A stretch of 64,000 bases of DNA from Vibrio barjaei (GTDB taxonomy: Bacteria > Pseudomonadota > Gammaproteobacteria > Enterobacterales > Vibrionaceae), in NCBI RefSeq assembly GCF_001639065.2, contig NZ_LQXO02000029.1, forward strand, positions 40,258 through 104,257, in the 5' to 3' direction. Of this stretch, positions 27,451-39,409 are shown piece after piece. A program made the translations under genes and the position numbers. Within the stretch, counting starts at the first letter, position 1. Each line of letters starts with the position of its first letter. The notes under the pieces were generated by a model. It was not told the origin of the DNA and ran no database searches. It saw only the letters and a program-made list of their open reading frames with translations.

Positions 27451-29526
27451 ATGCTTACCAGTAAAATCCAACAATCCATTCGTCAGAGTTATCAAAACCT
27501 TCAAAACCAGCTAGAAAACTTTGTTCCGCGTCGAGCTCAGAATTATCTTGTTTCAGAAATCGCTAAAACACTATGCGGTCAATATCACAAATCCACTCGG
27601 ATGATTGTTGCTGAAGCCGGCACTGGAATTGGTAAAAGTCTGTCTTATTTGATGGCGGCTATACCCGTTGCCGTTCAAAATAATCGTAAGGTGGTTATTT
27701 CTACTGCAACGGTTGCCTTGCAAGAGCAGCTTCTTGATAAGGATTTGCCACTGTTCCGACGTATCACCGACCAAAACTTCTCTTTTATTATTGCTAAGGG
27801 AAGACAACGCTATTGCTGCGCCGAGAAATTGGCCGTGGCAAGCGGTGCCGATGGCGGCCAAATGGCCATGTTTGAAAGTAAGCCTAAAAAATCTGATATA
27901 GAGCAGCTTCAACTCATGTACGAGAAACTAGCTCAGGGTAAGTGGGACGGCGATAGAGACTCCTGGCCTAAACCCATTGACGATGTCATTTGGCAAACCA
28001 TCGTCAGCGAAAAGCACAGCTGTAATAACAGTTTACCTGCTCACCGAGGTTGCCCATTCGCTAAAGCACGCTCTGAACTAGATAAAAACGATGTCATTAT
28101 TGCCAACCACAGTTTGGTGATGGCCGATGCAGATCTTGGAGGCGGTGTTATCTTACCGGACCCAGAAAACACTATCTTTATCTTCGATGAGGCTCATCAC
28201 CTTCCGCACGTTGCGCGCGACCACGCATCAGCTGCCGCCACTTTAAAAGGTGCAGCTTCGTGGTTAGAAAGATTGAACCAGTCTGCTAGTAAGTTCTCTG
28301 GTTTGGCCGATGAGAAGCGGGTGGCTCGCTTTCGCAACGAACTACAGGATTCCATACAGCAGCTCATCCCTCTATTAAATGAGGTCAACTCTTATTGCTC
28401 TGGTCTTCCATTTGAAGAAGAGAGTTGTCGTTTCGAGAATGGCGAGCTACCCAGCTGGCTAGAAGAACAGTCTAAAGCACTAAAACAGTTTTCTCAGAAA
28501 GGCGCACAAGCATCAGCGAAAATTGCTGACCTCATTTCAGAAAGACTCAAAGATGGAGAGGTATCAGCCAAACTAGCCGAACCCGCTTTAGCCGAATTGG
28601 GTTTTTATATTCAGCGCTTTGATAATCTAGCCGCCGTTTGGCGGCTCATGGCCGAGCCTAAGAAAGAGAAAGGCGCACCATTGGCACGCTGGGTAGAAAA
28701 AAGCAAAGAGCGTGAGGGTGACTACGTTATCAGTGTCGCGCCTCTTGAGGTAGGCTGGCAATTAGATCAGCAATTATGGTCTCGATGTGTGGGCGCCGTC
28801 CTTGTATCAGCGACGATGCGTGCACTCAATTCCTTCGCTTTTTTCTGTAATCAAGCAGGTATCAGTCAGAAATCTGAGGACGGCGTTCAGTTTTTAGCGT
28901 TAGCTTCACCTTTTAATTATGCTGACCAGGCAGAGCTTATCGTGCCAAAAATGCGCAATGAGCCACAGGCCCCACAGTTCACTGAAGAGCTGACAGAAAA
29001 GCTGTTTGACTTTATTCAGGATGGCAAAAGTAACTTGGTGCTGTTCTCCTCTTATTGGCAAATGAATAAGGTCGCCGATGATGTTCGCTCAAAGTTTGCT
29101 CTAAAAGGCTGGCATCTGCAGGTTCAAGGTGAGAAATCACGCACTGAAATTCTAAATAAACATAAAACACTAACTCAATGTCAAAAAACCAGTGTGCTTT
29201 TCGGCACAGGAAGTTTCTCTGAGGGACTAGACTTGCCTGGAGAGCTGTTAGAGAACTTAATTATCACAAAAATACCTTTTGCGGTGCCGACTTCTCCCAT
29301 CGAGCAAGCACACGCCGAATATATAGAAAGCAAAGGTGGCAATCCGTTTATTCAGATTACAGTTCCAGAGGCGAGTAAAAAACTGATACAATCTGCGGGC
29401 CGTTTGCTACGTAAAGAAAGAGACTGTGGAACTCTCTATATTCTCGATAGGCGAATCGTCACAAAAAGGTATGGCAAGTCTCTGCTCGATTCCCTACCCC
29501 CTTTTAAAAGAACAATAGAATACTAA
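27451..29526 (+). CDS. dinG: DinG, ATP-dependent Fe-S DNA helicase
   Basis: A 691-aa superfamily-2 helicase of the XPD/DinG group. Walker A is AEAGTGIGKSLSY, Walker B is IFIFDEAHH, and four cysteines around QRYCCAEKL and KHSCNNSLPAHRGCPFAKA suit the 4Fe-4S cluster. The C-terminal motif VI, IQSAGRLLRKERDCG, is intact. It unwinds 5'-overhang, D-loop, R-loop and G-quadruplex structures in repair and replication-transcription conflict. I start at ATG 27451; a 12-codon upstream extension from 27415 overlaps the promoter. A TSUP permease gene follows after 14 bp. Confidence 0.93.
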   Translation: MLTSKIQQSIRQSYQNLQNQLENFVPRRAQNYLVSEIAKTLCGQYHKSTRMIVAEAGTGIGKSLSYLMAAIPVAVQNNRKVVISTATVALQEQLLDKDLPLFRRITDQNFSFIIAKGRQRYCCAEKLAVASGADGGQMAMFESKPKKSDIEQLQLMYEKLAQGKWDGDRDSWPKPIDDVIWQTIVSEKHSCNNSLPAHRGCPFAKARSELDKNDVIIANHSLVMADADLGGGVILPDPENTIFIFDEAHHLPHVARDHASAAATLKGAASWLERLNQSASKFSGLADEKRVARFRNELQDSIQQLIPLLNEVNSYCSGLPFEEESCRFENGELPSWLEEQSKALKQFSQKGAQASAKIADLISERLKDGEVSAKLAEPALAELGFYIQRFDNLAAVWRLMAEPKKEKGAPLARWVEKSKEREGDYVISVAPLEVGWQLDQQLWSRCVGAVLVSATMRALNSFAFFCNQAGISQKSEDGVQFLALASPFNYADQAELIVPKMRNEPQAPQFTEELTEKLFDFIQDGKSNLVLFSSYWQMNKVADDVRSKFALKGWHLQVQGEKSRTEILNKHKTLTQCQKTSVLFGTGSFSEGLDLPGELLENLIITKIPFAVPTSPIEQAHAEYIESKGGNPFIQITVPEASKKLIQSAGRLLRKERDCGTLYILDRRIVTKRYGKSLLDSLPPFKRTIEY

Positions 29527-29540
29527 GGTCTCAAATCTCG

Positions 29541-30314
29541 ATGGAATTTATCGAACCTAGCATGTTGGTTATTTTGGCGCTTGTCGCCTTTGCCGCTGGC
29601 TTTATTGACGCGGTCGCAGGTGGTGGCGGAATGCTAACGGTACCTGCACTGCTATCGCTAGGACTTCCCCCACACATAGCACTTGGTACCAACAAGCTGG
29701 CAGCTACATTCGCTTCATCTACCGCGGCGTTTACGTACTATCGCAAAAGGTTATTTAGCCCTGAATGCTGGTATCGTGCTTTTATTGCGACCCTCATCGG
29801 TGCGACTATTGGTACTCTCGTTGTTGATATGATCAGTACCGAATGGTTAGAGAAGATCCTACCTCTTATTATTCTTGCCGCAGCGCTCTACACGGTTTTT
29901 CAAAAAGCACCTCAAGGCGATGAACAGAACAAGGTTCATGTGGGTTGTCCAAAGTTTAATCGAAAGCAGTACTTACAAGGACTGTCTTTAGGCTTTTACG
30001 ATGGTGTTGCCGGTCCTGGTACTGGTGCATTCTGGACAGTCAGTTCAATGGCTTTATACAGGCTGAACATTTTATTCGCTTCCGGTCTCTCAAAAGCCAT
30101 GAACTTCACCAGTAACTTTACCTCACTGATAACGTTCGCGGTATTAGGCCATATTAATTGGGTTTTGGGCTTAACCATGGGGCTGTGCTTAATGGCTGGT
30201 GCTTATATCGGTGCGCATTCCGCTATTCGATTTGGTGCCAAGTTCATTCGACCTATCTTTGTTACCGTCGTAAGCATTCTGGCCATCAAACTAGCGTATG
30301 ATGCTTGGTTATAA
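29541..30314 (+). CDS. TSUP (TauE/SafE) family sulfite/anion permease, YfcA-like
   Basis: A 257-aa inner-membrane protein with about eight hydrophobic helices. Two duplicated halves each carry the family motif: AGFIDAVAGGGGMLTVPALL, and LGFYDGVAGPGTGAFWTVSS, with the G-x-x-x-G-x-G-G pattern. TSUP proteins move sulfite, sulfolactate or other small organosulfur anions; the substrate is not evident. It sits 14 bp after dinG and 27 bp before priC, so the four + strand genes likely form one transcription unit. Confidence 0.85.
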   Translation: MEFIEPSMLVILALVAFAAGFIDAVAGGGGMLTVPALLSLGLPPHIALGTNKLAATFASSTAAFTYYRKRLFSPECWYRAFIATLIGATIGTLVVDMISTEWLEKILPLIILAAALYTVFQKAPQGDEQNKVHVGCPKFNRKQYLQGLSLGFYDGVAGPGTGAFWTVSSMALYRLNILFASGLSKAMNFTSNFTSLITFAVLGHINWVLGLTMGLCLMAGAYIGAHSAIRFGAKFIRPIFVTVVSILAIKLAYDAWL

Positions 30315-30341
30315 TTTGATAGAAGAGAAAGAGGAGCTGCA

Positions 30342-30857
30342 ATGAAATTGCCTGAAGTTAAAGCTCGACTAAAGCAACTCCACCAAGATGCTCAAGCATT
30401 TGATTTTCAAAATCGTGGTCACAAAAAGCCACTGTTTGATAAACACCTTTTCTCCTCTTCCAACTTTCTGCTTCAACCTTGCGTTACAGAAACCGAGCGA
30501 ACCTTAGACAAAATCATCACGCTGAGTAAGCAAGGTATTGGCGGCTCTTCTTCAGAAATTTGGGTGACAAAGTTCACCGAGCAACTTGAAGCGATTGAGC
30601 GAATCTTGCTCATTACTAATACACCCACTGATACTGCTTTAGAAAGCAAATCCCTCGAACAATTGAGGGCTGACCTTAAACAACATCAAGTTTGGGAACA
30701 AAAGTTGTGCACTCTTGTGAGGCAACAAGAACAGAGCCTGACAGATGGTCAAACGACCAAGCCACAACTTATCTCGACCGAACAACGTTTACAACGCTGC
30801 CGCAATGCTATGAATGCGATTCAGCACACCATCAATCAAAAGATGAGGTTTATATAA
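30342..30857 (+). CDS. priC: PriC, primosomal replication protein N''
   Basis: A 171-aa all-helical protein, close to E. coli PriC (175 aa). The N-terminal region KLPEVKARLKQLHQDAQAFD and the FDKHLFSSSNFLLQPCVTE segment fit the family. PriC recognises stalled forks with leading-strand gaps and loads DnaB by binding SSB and DnaB. A GAGGAG site precedes the ATG. Its stop shares one base with the ybaM start, the same order as in E. coli (priC-ybaM). Confidence 0.88.
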   Translation: MKLPEVKARLKQLHQDAQAFDFQNRGHKKPLFDKHLFSSSNFLLQPCVTETERTLDKIITLSKQGIGGSSSEIWVTKFTEQLEAIERILLITNTPTDTALESKSLEQLRADLKQHQVWEQKLCTLVRQQEQSLTDGQTTKPQLISTEQRLQRCRNAMNAIQHTINQKMRFI

Positions 30858-31015
30858 TGTCTTCTGAATCTGGGCTCGATAATGCACCTGAAGAAATCAA
30901 ACTTGCCGTTGATCTCATCTTTCTATTGGAAAGTAACGAAGTTGATCCTAAAGTTGCACTCAAGGCGCTAGAAATCGTAAAAAGCGATCTATTAAGAAAA
31001 GTGGAGAACTGTTAG
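30857..31015 (+). CDS. ybaM: YbaM-like DUF2496 small protein
   Basis: A 52-aa acidic protein beginning MSSESGLDNAPEEIKLAVDL and ending KSDLLRKVENC. It matches the DUF2496/YbaM family in length and in its place directly after priC. Its start overlaps the priC stop (TAATG, 30855-30859). The function is unknown. A strong bidirectional terminator follows. Confidence 0.82.
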   Translation: MSSESGLDNAPEEIKLAVDLIFLLESNEVDPKVALKALEIVKSDLLRKVENC

Positions 31016-31049
31016 GGCAAGATCTCTACTCAACTTGCATAAGCTAAAA

Positions 31050-31077
31050 AAAAAGCCTTCCAACAAGAAGGCTTTTT
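31050..31077. terminator. Bidirectional terminator between ybaM and mukB
   Basis: The stem aaaaagccttc/gaaggcttttt with a caacaa loop lies between two convergent genes. Confidence 0.93.
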
Positions 31078-31086
31078 AGTTTTTCT

Positions 31087-34000
31087 TTACGCTGTTACTT
31101 GTTCAACTAACTTTTCAGCATCATCTAATCGTTTGTTCTCACCAAAACCGCGAAGACCGACAACATGAACATGCTCGTGATCTTTGAACACTTTACGCAC
31201 CAGTTTATACGTCGTCCCTTTCTCTGGGCTGATGTTCTCCGGTGCGGCAATGAGTAACTGCATGTCTTGGCGGTCACAAAGTTCAAATAGTGTCGCGATG
31301 GATTTAGCATCAAGACGCGCGGCTTCATCTAGGAACAATAAACGACAAGGCAAAATATCTTTGCTACGCAAACGGCGCGATTCTTCTTCCCAGCTTTGCA
31401 CTACCATTAACAGAATCGACTGACCAGTACCGATGGCTTCGCCTGTCGATAGTGCGCCCGATTCCGCCTGCAGCCAACCATCCGAACCACGGTTAACCTC
31501 AACACTGAGCTCAAGGTAGTTTCTATAATCCAGTAACTCTTCGCCCAATACTTGCGGAGAGCGTTGTCCCATATCGATATGTGGGTTAACACGCTGGAAC
31601 AACTTAGCCATCGCTTCAGAGAAGGTATAACGCGTTGTCTCGAACAAGTCTTTGTGCTCACCAGTTAGAGCGACTAACAATTGCTCATGGCTTTCACGAA
31701 TCTTGACATTAAGTCTTACGCCTTTCACCTGACCGAAATGAATATTCGATAGACCTTGGTTAAGCATACGAATTCGATTCTGCTCGCGCTGAATCGTTTT
31801 CTTGATGATGCTTGATACCGAGTCCGAACTAATAGCTAAGCGATTTTCGCGTTGCGTCAGTTCTTCAGTCAAGCGAGCCAGCTCTACTTCCATCTCTTCG
31901 ATGGCTTCAACCGGATCATCGGTACGGATGATATCCTGACGGATACGTTCTCTTAGATGTTGGTATACAGCGATATAGAACAGGACTTTACGTTCTGGTT
32001 TGGAAGTATCTTCCGATTGACGCAGTGAATCACGCAAATCTTCGTTATCAGCGACTGCCAAACGCAGCGCACCCAATGACTTATCCGACATTGAACGCAA
32101 TTCACCAGCACTCATGTAGGCGAGTTCACGTTTGTGTAATCGACGCTCTACGTCATTAGCTTTGGCTAGACGTAATACACTGCACCATCCCGCTTTTGCT
32201 GCTACCACATAGGTACGTAACTCGACGTACTCTTTCTGAACCTTTTTCAGACGTTTCGCCAAACCCTTCATTTCAAGTTCAGTGGACGTCATGGTTTTCT
32301 CGTATTCACTCTTACGAGTACGAGATGTTTGCAATGCTAACTGAAGCTCATTACGACGCTGCTCTGCACGTTCCAATGCGGATTCATCAGGGACAATACC
32401 GTATTCCTGAAGCTCTGCTCTAAACTCTTGAACCGTTTCCAGTTTAGCTTGATGGGAACTCTTAAGAGACGCCAGTACTTGGTTGTATTGGTTGGCTTGC
32501 TCCTGAACTTGCTTTAAGCCTTCGCGCAAACGAGCACGCGTTGATTCAGCTTGCACTAACTTCGCTTTAAGTTGCTCACTAAGTTCACTACTTTGATTCA
32601 ACATATTTATGGAATCAGCATAAGCAAAGTAAGGACGACGCTCAGCCAAATCGGCAACGGCAAAGATCTGCGCTTTTAATACTTGCAGATTTTTGTCCGC
32701 AGATTGGTATTGCTCCGTTAACGCTTCAAACTGCTCTGGGTCACTATCCAACGCATTGACTACACTAGACAGTTTTTCTAGTGTAGAGCCGTGCTGATTA
32801 ACATACGCGTTCGCTGAGGTTAGCTGTTCCATTTGCGATTGCAGTTCTGCAAATCGCTCAATCAATGTCTCATCAAACAAAACATTTGATGAAATCGCCA
32901 ATCGATCGAGTAAACCGACCGATTGCTTTGTCGCCACCAGCTGCGAGTTGATCTGCTGTTCACGTTGTTTGTGGTCACTTAGTTCACGAGTTACAGCACT
33001 TCGTTGCTCACGCAGACGCGCTAGCTGTACTTCAGGGTCGGATTCAAATGCTAGCTGCATATGCTGTGCAGCGAAAGCATTGAATGCTTGGTAAAGACGT
33101 TGCAGCTTTTGTGCATCAAACGCCGCTTTCGCGTGCTTTTCAACGGTCTCTTCACGTTGTTCACGCAGCAGCTCCAAACGCTGTTCACGCGCCGCTCGGC
33201 CAAATAGAGGGATCTTCGGAAAACGCGAGTAACGTAACTGTCTTTCATTAAGCTGTACGCACACCGCACCATCTAATTCGTCAGCATCAAATGAACTATC
33301 ATCAAATGCATCGATGTCGCCTTCGATGATGTACAAATCTTCTGGACAATCATCAAGCTCTACCAGCTTTTCTTTAATTCCATCAAGGTTTGACACTACA
33401 ATCGCGTGACGAGCTGGACCATACATTGCGCTAAAGTACGGCGCATCATCAATAGTAATGTCATCGTAAATCTCAGAGAGAAGCACGCCACCCAGTGTAT
33501 CTGCCAAACATTTTAAGCGTGGATCATTTGAACCACCCGGAGACGCAAGACGTTCAATTTCAAGATCAAGTTCTTCGCGACGTTTCGCTAATGAGTCGCG
33601 TTCAAATGAGGTTTTACGTTCGTTATCATTCACTTCCTGCATTGAGCTGATAACATCCGCTCGATCTGTCAGTTCCAGACCACTTTGCTCTCTTAACTCT
33701 TCTAGCGCGTTGTATGACTTAATCCATTGAGGAGCATAACGCTCAAGTTTACTAATTTCAGAAGCCAGTTCCTGTTCGCGCTGCTTCGCGTCACTTGATG
33801 ATTCACGTAACTGCTCAAGTCGTTGCTCGCCTTCTAGCACTTTTTCGCGCTGACGCTCTACTTCTATCTCAATATCCATTTCATTGGCTATTGTGACGCC
33901 AACACTATGGAGATCGTTAACCAGTTGCTGAGCTTGCACTTGGCGTTCAATGTTCTTTTCAGTATCACGGAACTGTGCTCGTAGCTGGGATTCATTGCCA

Positions 34001-35535
34001 AGCAGTTGACGCTGTTCATCCACTTGCTTTAACGCTGCTCTTGCCGCGCTTGCTGCTTTATTCCGAGGCACATCGCCTGCGACTTGCTGGACCAGTTCTA
34101 ATGCAAGCTCAAACTGCTTCGCCGCAGCAGAAGACATATCCAGCTTATGCTTAAATTCCAGCAATTGAGTAGTACGTTCTGCTTCTTCGGTTTTCAGCTG
34201 AGTTAGTTTAGACGCAGCGCCATCTTGCTCCAGAGCGTCATCATCAAGCAACTCGCGCGCCTTCTCTAATGCTTGGACCGCCTGTTGATATTGCAGCGCG
34301 CGCGTCTGTTGTACATCCAGGGCTTGTTGGTAATCTGCTAGCTGCGTTTTTAAGCTATCCACTTCTTCTTCAGCGAATGTCGCTTGCTCTTCTGCGCCTA
34401 ACTTACGCTCTGTGGCCTCTTCGACTACCATCATTTGCTCTTCAAGGCGCTCGTTGAGCTCCTCAAGATCTTCTTGATAACGTTCGATCTTCTCTTGTTG
34501 GCGTAAAGCATTTTGAACCAACAGTAAGTGGTCTTGCGCTCCTTGATAGTCTTGTTCGAGACCAGATTCGCTTTCGAGAAGCATGGACAGTTCTTGCTGA
34601 ACTTTATTTAGCAATTCATTCTGTGCAATCAAGGTTTGTCTTGAGCCAAACAACTCATTGCGCATCGCCATTGTAGTTTCAAGCTTATTACGGCGCTCAT
34701 TCGCATGGCGCATATAATCTGCAGCAACATAGTTCGTTGATTCAGTAATAAGGTGCTTGAACAGATCACGGTCGGCTTGCGTCGTTTTGATGGCTTCTAG
34801 GGTTAAACGGTTTTCGCGCAGTGCCGATTCCATATCTTGGAATGCTTTTTTCACACCACCATTTTGAGGCAATAGATAGTCACGAAGCGAGCGAGTAATG
34901 GCGCTTGAAATACCACCATAAAGCGAGGCTTCAATCAGACGATAAAACTTCGAGCGGTCGCTGCTATTACGCAATTTCTTTGGCAAGACACCAAACTCAA
35001 ACATTTGTGCATGATAATCAACAATAGAATTAAACGTTTTAAAGTGAACGCTTTCCATACCGCTGACCGCATCTTTCACTTCATTAATTTGGCGGACACG
35101 AGCGTGGTTGTCAGACACTGCTTCTATTAGGATATCGGTCGGCTTAACGCTGCTTGGCAAACCTTGAATAATAAACGGTTTGATATCGACTTTTTTATCT
35201 CGTCCAGCAACTTGCTGCAATTTAACCACGAACAAGACTCGTTGATTACGTGAGTTCACAACGTCGAGTGCCGAGTAACATGTGCCTGGTTGCAACTTAC
35301 CGTATAGGCCTTTATCTCTCGATGCCTGAGAACTGCCGGCTTCTGTCGTATTTCTAAAGTGAAGCAAGCTTTGGTCGGGGATCAGAGCCGTGATGAATGA
35401 CGCCATTGTAGTAGATTTGCCCGCACCGTTACCTCCAGATAACGTGGTCACTAGGCTATCAATGTCAAAAGTACGCGCGAAAAAGCCGTTCCAGTTGACC
35501 ATCGTCATTGATTGATACTTACCTCTTTCAATCAT
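31087..35535 (-). CDS. mukB: MukB, SMC-like chromosome condensin ATPase
   Basis: A 1482-aa protein (E. coli about 1486). The N-terminal head has Walker [10 protein letters not shown] (residues 34-42, Lys40). Long coiled-coil arms flank a central hinge near residues 650-800. The C-terminal head has the signature [15 protein letters not shown] and Walker [14 protein letters not shown]. With MukE and MukF it extrudes DNA loops and organises the chromosome, working with topoisomerase IV and MatP. Its ATG overlaps the mukE stop by 4 nt. It is the last gene of the cmoM-mukF-mukE-mukB operon. Confidence 0.97.
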   Translation of the reverse strand: MIERGKYQSMTMVNWNGFFARTFDIDSLVTTLSGGNGAGKSTTMASFITALIPDQSLLHFRNTTEAGSSQASRDKGLYGKLQPGTCYSALDVVNSRNQRVLFVVKLQQVAGRDKKVDIKPFIIQGLPSSVKPTDILIEAVSDNHARVRQINEVKDAVSGMESVHFKTFNSIVDYHAQMFEFGVLPKKLRNSSDRSKFYRLIEASLYGGISSAITRSLRDYLLPQNGGVKKAFQDMESALRENRLTLEAIKTTQADRDLFKHLITESTNYVAADYMRHANERRNKLETTMAMRNELFGSRQTLIAQNELLNKVQQELSMLLESESGLEQDYQGAQDHLLLVQNALRQQEKIERYQEDLEELNERLEEQMMVVEEATERKLGAEEQATFAEEEVDSLKTQLADYQQALDVQQTRALQYQQAVQALEKARELLDDDALEQDGAASKLTQLKTEEAERTTQLLEFKHKLDMSSAAAKQFELALELVQQVAGDVPRNKAASAARAALKQVDEQRQLLGNESQLRAQFRDTEKNIERQVQAQQLVNDLHSVGVTIANEMDIEIEVERQREKVLEGEQRLEQLRESSSDAKQREQELASEISKLERYAPQWIKSYNALEELREQSGLELTDRADVISSMQEVNDNERKTSFERDSLAKRREELDLEIERLASPGGSNDPRLKCLADTLGGVLLSEIYDDITIDDAPYFSAMYGPARHAIVVSNLDGIKEKLVELDDCPEDLYIIEGDIDAFDDSSFDADELDGAVCVQLNERQLRYSRFPKIPLFGRAAREQRLELLREQREETVEKHAKAAFDAQKLQRLYQAFNAFAAQHMQLAFESDPEVQLARLREQRSAVTRELSDHKQREQQINSQLVATKQSVGLLDRLAISSNVLFDETLIERFAELQSQMEQLTSANAYVNQHGSTLEKLSSVVNALDSDPEQFEALTEQYQSADKNLQVLKAQIFAVADLAERRPYFAYADSINMLNQSSELSEQLKAKLVQAESTRARLREGLKQVQEQANQYNQVLASLKSSHQAKLETVQEFRAELQEYGIVPDESALERAEQRRNELQLALQTSRTRKSEYEKTMTSTELEMKGLAKRLKKVQKEYVELRTYVVAAKAGWCSVLRLAKANDVERRLHKRELAYMSAGELRSMSDKSLGALRLAVADNEDLRDSLRQSEDTSKPERKVLFYIAVYQHLRERIRQDIIRTDDPVEAIEEMEVELARLTEELTQRENRLAISSDSVSSIIKKTIQREQNRIRMLNQGLSNIHFGQVKGVRLNVKIRESHEQLLVALTGEHKDLFETTRYTFSEAMAKLFQRVNPHIDMGQRSPQVLGEELLDYRNYLELSVEVNRGSDGWLQAESGALSTGEAIGTGQSILLMVVQSWEEESRRLRSKDILPCRLLFLDEAARLDAKSIATLFELCDRQDMQLLIAAPENISPEKGTTYKLVRKVFKDHEHVHVVGLRGFGENKRLDDAEKLVEQVTA

Positions 35536-36275
35536 ACGTCAGCCTCCTGATCATGTTGCTGAATATCCAATTGTTCGGTTAACTCTGTCTCTTTCACTTC
35601 TTCGCTAGGAATTAAGCTACCTTGTGATGGTGCTTGAGTATGCGCTACCGCTTCACCATCGCGAATCAGTCTCAATTGAGCATCACGCATATCGTCACCA
35701 ACCCTAACGTCGGCACCAAAGCGGAACACCGCCTCACTGATGCGGAACTTACCAGTATCGCCAATAGAGATCGTCATACCTAGGCGGCGTAGACGTCGTA
35801 AAGACGTACGTACTTTTTCAAACAGCTTTTCTTTATCGAGATCCGATCCTGTTGCGCGATTAGTGACGAGCCGCATCAGTTTCTTTTCATCAGCGAGTGC
35901 CAATAACTCGTCATACAGTTCTTGATTGGTAAAGATGCCTTCATGAGCTAGACGCTCTGGGCTCAAATACAAAAAGCACAGTACTTTGCCCACCAGCATA
36001 TCTAATTCTGACAACACACTTCGACCGATTAACGTGGTCGAACGAGGGCGTAAATAGAAGAATCCTTCAGGCGCTTTCACCAATTCCGTGTTATAGCGCT
36101 GATAGAAACTCGCCAGTTCCACATCAAAATCACACAAAAGAGCGTGATTATCCAAGTCTTCTGAGGAGATGTGTTTGCCCGCACGAAGTGCACTATCTAG
36201 TGCAGGAAAAAGCGGATTTGTTATCGCTTTTGCCAGTTTTTCTGACATGTATTCGTCAATATTTGTCGATGACAT
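35532..36275 (-). CDS. mukE: MukE, chromosome partition subunit
   Basis: A 247-aa winged-helix (kite) protein, almost colinear with E. coli MukE. The start is [20 protein letters not shown], followed by [20 protein letters not shown] and [20 protein letters not shown]. MukE dimers bind MukF and bridge the MukB heads. The true start is ATG 36275; longer frames reach back into mukF without a ribosome-binding site. It overlaps the mukF 3' end by 20 nt and the mukB start by 4 nt. Confidence 0.96.
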   Translation of the reverse strand: MSSTNIDEYMSEKLAKAITNPLFPALDSALRAGKHISSEDLDNHALLCDFDVELASFYQRYNTELVKAPEGFFYLRPRSTTLIGRSVLSELDMLVGKVLCFLYLSPERLAHEGIFTNQELYDELLALADEKKLMRLVTNRATGSDLDKEKLFEKVRTSLRRLRRLGMTISIGDTGKFRISEAVFRFGADVRVGDDMRDAQLRLIRDGEAVAHTQAPSQGSLIPSEEVKETELTEQLDIQQHDQEADV

Positions 36276-37593
36276 TTGCTTGTACCTTTGCGCCAAAATC
36301 GTTGATAGCTTGCCAATCTGGTTGAATGGCGGAGTAATCGGATTGTGAGTAACCCAACCGAACTGCTTGGTCCACAACGATTCTTGCTAGATCGAAATGA
36401 TGAGTGTGTGGGTGTGCAGCAAGATAGTCTCGAAGCACTATGCCTAAATCAATTGGAGCGCCCTGCTCTTTATGCACTTTCAGCATGTCTCCAATACGCT
36501 CGGCAAGTTCATCATTTACTTGTTCAAATTCTTCATATTCCACTTCAAGTGGCACAGCCCCCGTCACTTCGTCATTACGAAGCACCAAAGCTTCATCACG
36601 AAGGTCGGTGAGTTTTTCTGCGTCGGCATAGGTTAAATACCATGGCGCGTCAAAGTAGTCGGTCACGGACTGACGAAGTCTTTGGCTGAATGCTCGGTTT
36701 TGATCCATATCGATCGCAGTACGGATAAATTTATGCACGTGACGATCGTAACCAATCCATAAATCGATCGCTTGCTGACCCCAGCTGATGATTCGATCTA
36801 ACTTCATTTGTAAGCCAAAGAGCGCCTCTCCCACAAACTCAAGCTCATCATCGCCATAGACAATCTCTTGAATATCAAGTATTTGAGTTTGTAGTTCATC
36901 CCCTGCTGCTTGCAGAGTATCTTGAAGCTCACGAAGGTTAGCAGAGGTTTCAGACAACAAAGCTTCGCAATTGTTGATGGCTTCTCGCCAGTCTTTATTA
37001 AGTAGCTCTGCAATTTGCGATTTGACCGACTGCTGCTGCTCATCCATAACTCGTTGGTTCAAATCAATCTGGTCGAAGATTTCACCCACTGAGTATTTCA
37101 GAACACCAAACACGTTCTTACGCCAGTGACCAACCGTCCCGCCTTCTTGAGCCGCGAGAATGGCTTTCGCCATTTCATCCGCCACCATAGAAAGCTGGAT
37201 AGACAGTCTGAGTTTTGAGAACTCACGATGCCTGACGTAGTAATCCGTAATGCCAATCGCTAGTGGACTGAGACGGTAGATGCTTGCGCCATCGTTTATC
37301 TCACTGGTAAAACGACTTAGCAGCCTCTGTTTAACTAATTCATTAATCGCATTATTGGCACGAAACGCGGTCGCTTCGCCCGTTTGCTCGAACTGTTGGG
37401 TGACGATCTTGAACGCGTCATGCAGTTCGCCTTCCCCAAGTTCTTCATCAAATCTTTCATTACCCAATACCGTAATGGATATGAGAAATGCCAACCGTTC
37501 TGTGGAAAGATTCAATGCAAAATCATGCTGCTTGACCCAACCGACGAGTTCATCAATCGGTCGGTCATCCGCAATCAGAGTGTTATCACTCAT
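36256..37593 (-). CDS. mukF: MukF, chromosome partition kleisin
   Basis: A 445-aa kleisin. It has an N-terminal winged-helix dimerisation domain ([19 protein letters not shown]), a central helical region (about 120-290) and a C-terminal winged helix ending in [17 protein letters not shown]. It links the two MukB heads and recruits MukE. I start at ATG 37593; upstream in-frame codons fall within cmoM. The end overlaps mukE by 20 nt. Confidence 0.96.
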   Translation of the reverse strand: MSDNTLIADDRPIDELVGWVKQHDFALNLSTERLAFLISITVLGNERFDEELGEGELHDAFKIVTQQFEQTGEATAFRANNAINELVKQRLLSRFTSEINDGASIYRLSPLAIGITDYYVRHREFSKLRLSIQLSMVADEMAKAILAAQEGGTVGHWRKNVFGVLKYSVGEIFDQIDLNQRVMDEQQQSVKSQIAELLNKDWREAINNCEALLSETSANLRELQDTLQAAGDELQTQILDIQEIVYGDDELEFVGEALFGLQMKLDRIISWGQQAIDLWIGYDRHVHKFIRTAIDMDQNRAFSQRLRQSVTDYFDAPWYLTYADAEKLTDLRDEALVLRNDEVTGAVPLEVEYEEFEQVNDELAERIGDMLKVHKEQGAPIDLGIVLRDYLAAHPHTHHFDLARIVVDQAVRLGYSQSDYSAIQPDWQAINDFGAKVQANVIDKY

Positions 37594-37604
37594 GGTCTTT
37601 CCTG

Positions 37605-38384
37605 TTATTGTTTTTTCCTCGCCGATACATGTATGTATCGGCCCATGGAGAGATAGGGTTCTTGGCGACACAGCTGCTGCTCTATTTTTAGAACATCTTC
37701 AGCAGTGTAGTCTCCCATGTATTGCATATTGCCAATGTAATCACTGAATGAACGAATGCCGGATTTGCCACATATTTCAAATCCCGCATCCTCTATCCAT
37801 TGATAAACTTCCTCTGGCTTCAGCCCTTTTTGTGGCTGAAGCTTAAATCTTTTTCTATGTGGCATGCCTTCAAGTACATGAGGAATATTGCCACATATGA
37901 CGTTCTTAAATACCAATCCATGATGATTGTAAAACATGACAGAAGCGATGCCACCTGGTTTTACTTGCTGCAAAACCGCTTCTAGCGTGGGCTTAGGTTC
38001 AGCTAACCATTCCATAACAGCATGAAACAACACCAGATCTACTGGTTGATTCATATGCTCTGCAATACGCTGTACTGGACTATGTATCCAGCGATATTGC
38101 GAGAGTAGCCCGTTTTTTTCAACATCTGCCTTGGCCAACTTGAGCATTTCAGAAGAGAGGTCACATAATGTGATCTTGTGTCCTCTCTCAGCAATTCGTT
38201 GCGAAACTTGCCCTAATCCACCACCAGCATCTAAAACTTCTAGTTTTTTTCTTGTATCATCCAGCGCTGCGAGAGCTTGGGTTAAGTCTTCCCAAACAAT
38301 AGTTTGGCGAATTTCACCCTTCTCTGAGCCGTAAATATTTTTTGCAAATTTGTGGGCGATATCGTCGAAATTTCGGTCTTGCAT
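37605..38384 (-). CDS. cmoM: CmoM (SmtA), tRNA 5-carboxymethoxyuridine methyltransferase
   Basis: A 259-aa class-I SAM methyltransferase (E. coli CmoM is 261 aa). SAM motif I is [14 protein letters not shown], and later motifs are [15 protein letters not shown] and [13 protein letters not shown]. It esterifies the carboxyl group of cmo5U34 to mcmo5U34 in several tRNAs, tuning wobble decoding. It starts at ATG 38384 ([10 protein letters not shown]); the 24 longer codons run into the elyC promoter region. It is the first gene of the muk operon, as in E. coli. Confidence 0.93.
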   Translation of the reverse strand: MQDRNFDDIAHKFAKNIYGSEKGEIRQTIVWEDLTQALAALDDTRKKLEVLDAGGGLGQVSQRIAERGHKITLCDLSSEMLKLAKADVEKNGLLSQYRWIHSPVQRIAEHMNQPVDLVLFHAVMEWLAEPKPTLEAVLQQVKPGGIASVMFYNHHGLVFKNVICGNIPHVLEGMPHRKRFKLQPQKGLKPEEVYQWIEDAGFEICGKSGIRSFSDYIGNMQYMGDYTAEDVLKIEQQLCRQEPYLSMGRYIHVSARKKQ

Positions 38385-38501
38385 CACGGTGTATTGAGTT
38401 AAGATAACCAGTTGTACAGCTATTCTGTCATATAAGTGACAGGAATAAAGGGGCAACTCCCTTTTTTAGCGTTAAGTGGTGTTTTTTCGGACTATTATTC
38501 T

Positions 38502-39395
38502 ATGTTTGAGCTGAAAAAGGTTGTGTCCTCATTACTAATGCCTCTACCTGCCATGTTAATTCTTGGTTTCTTGGGCTTAGTTCTCATCATGTTTACGGCA
38601 CGCCGTAAACTAGGCAGCCTGATTATTCTCGTGTCTCTGTGTGGGACTTTTCTTATTTCATTCCAACCCTTATCTAGTCGCCTGTTGATGCCACTTGAGC
38701 GCCAATACAGTGCGTTCTTGCCAATTAATGAAACCATCGACTATGTGATGGTCCTTGGTGGTGGACATGTGGTCGACGACCAAATTCCACCCACTTCAGA
38801 ACTGAGCCGAGCTTCATTAATGCGCTTAAGTGAAGGTATCCGGATTCTTAGAATGTATCCAGGCGCTAAATTGATTCTATCTGGTTATGATGGTGGCACT
38901 GGTGTCAGTCATGCTAGAACCATGGCCAAAGTTGCCCTTGCTTTAGGTATTGCCAAACCAGATATCATTTTACTGGAAACAGCGAAAGATACATGGGAAG
39001 AAGCCCGACAAGCCGCTGGATTCGTTCAGAATAAGAAACTTGTTTTGGTGACATCTGCTAGTCATATGAAGCGTGCTATGCATGAATTTGAAGCTGCTGG
39101 CTTGACCCCATACCCAGCACCGACTAACTTCTTAGCGCAAAAAGACATTGAGCAAGCATGGCAGAAATATACGCCATCATCTCGTTACTTGGAGCAGACT
39201 GAGCGATACTGGCACGAGACCATGGGATTAATATGGCAAGACCTTCGTGATTGGGTGGCCAACGAAGGTAACCAAGAGTTTTTACCTTCCGTCTCTGAGT
39301 TAGAATCTTCTGAGGGCGTAGATAAGATCACTGAGCAGGACATTGAAGCTCAGCTTGCTCCTGAAGAACCACAAGAGGCAGCGAACGCTCAATAA
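38502..39395 (+). CDS. elyC: ElyC, envelope biogenesis factor (DUF218/YdcF family)
   Basis: A 297-aa protein with two N-terminal transmembrane helices (about 10-32 and 36-56) and a periplasmic DUF218 domain. The start of that domain is YVMVLGGGHVVDDQI, with SGYDGGTGVSHARTMAKVA and LVTSASHMKRAMHEFEAAG further on, as in SanA/ElyC proteins. In E. coli ElyC supports peptidoglycan synthesis at low temperature. I prefer ATG 38502, which begins directly before the first helix. It is divergent from cmoM, the same neighbourhood as E. coli. The C-terminal acidic tail is longer than usual. Confidence 0.88.
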   Translation: MFELKKVVSSLLMPLPAMLILGFLGLVLIMFTARRKLGSLIILVSLCGTFLISFQPLSSRLLMPLERQYSAFLPINETIDYVMVLGGGHVVDDQIPPTSELSRASLMRLSEGIRILRMYPGAKLILSGYDGGTGVSHARTMAKVALALGIAKPDIILLETAKDTWEEARQAAGFVQNKKLVLVTSASHMKRAMHEFEAAGLTPYPAPTNFLAQKDIEQAWQKYTPSSRYLEQTERYWHETMGLIWQDLRDWVANEGNQEFLPSVSELESSEGVDKITEQDIEAQLAPEEPQEAANAQ

Positions 39396-39409
39396 CATTA
39401 AGGCACTAT

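Noticed and set aside
37280..37747. 155-aa + strand frame opposite mukF and cmoM
   Set aside because: Low-complexity Ser-rich shadow of conserved genes on the other strand; no ribosome-binding site or family.
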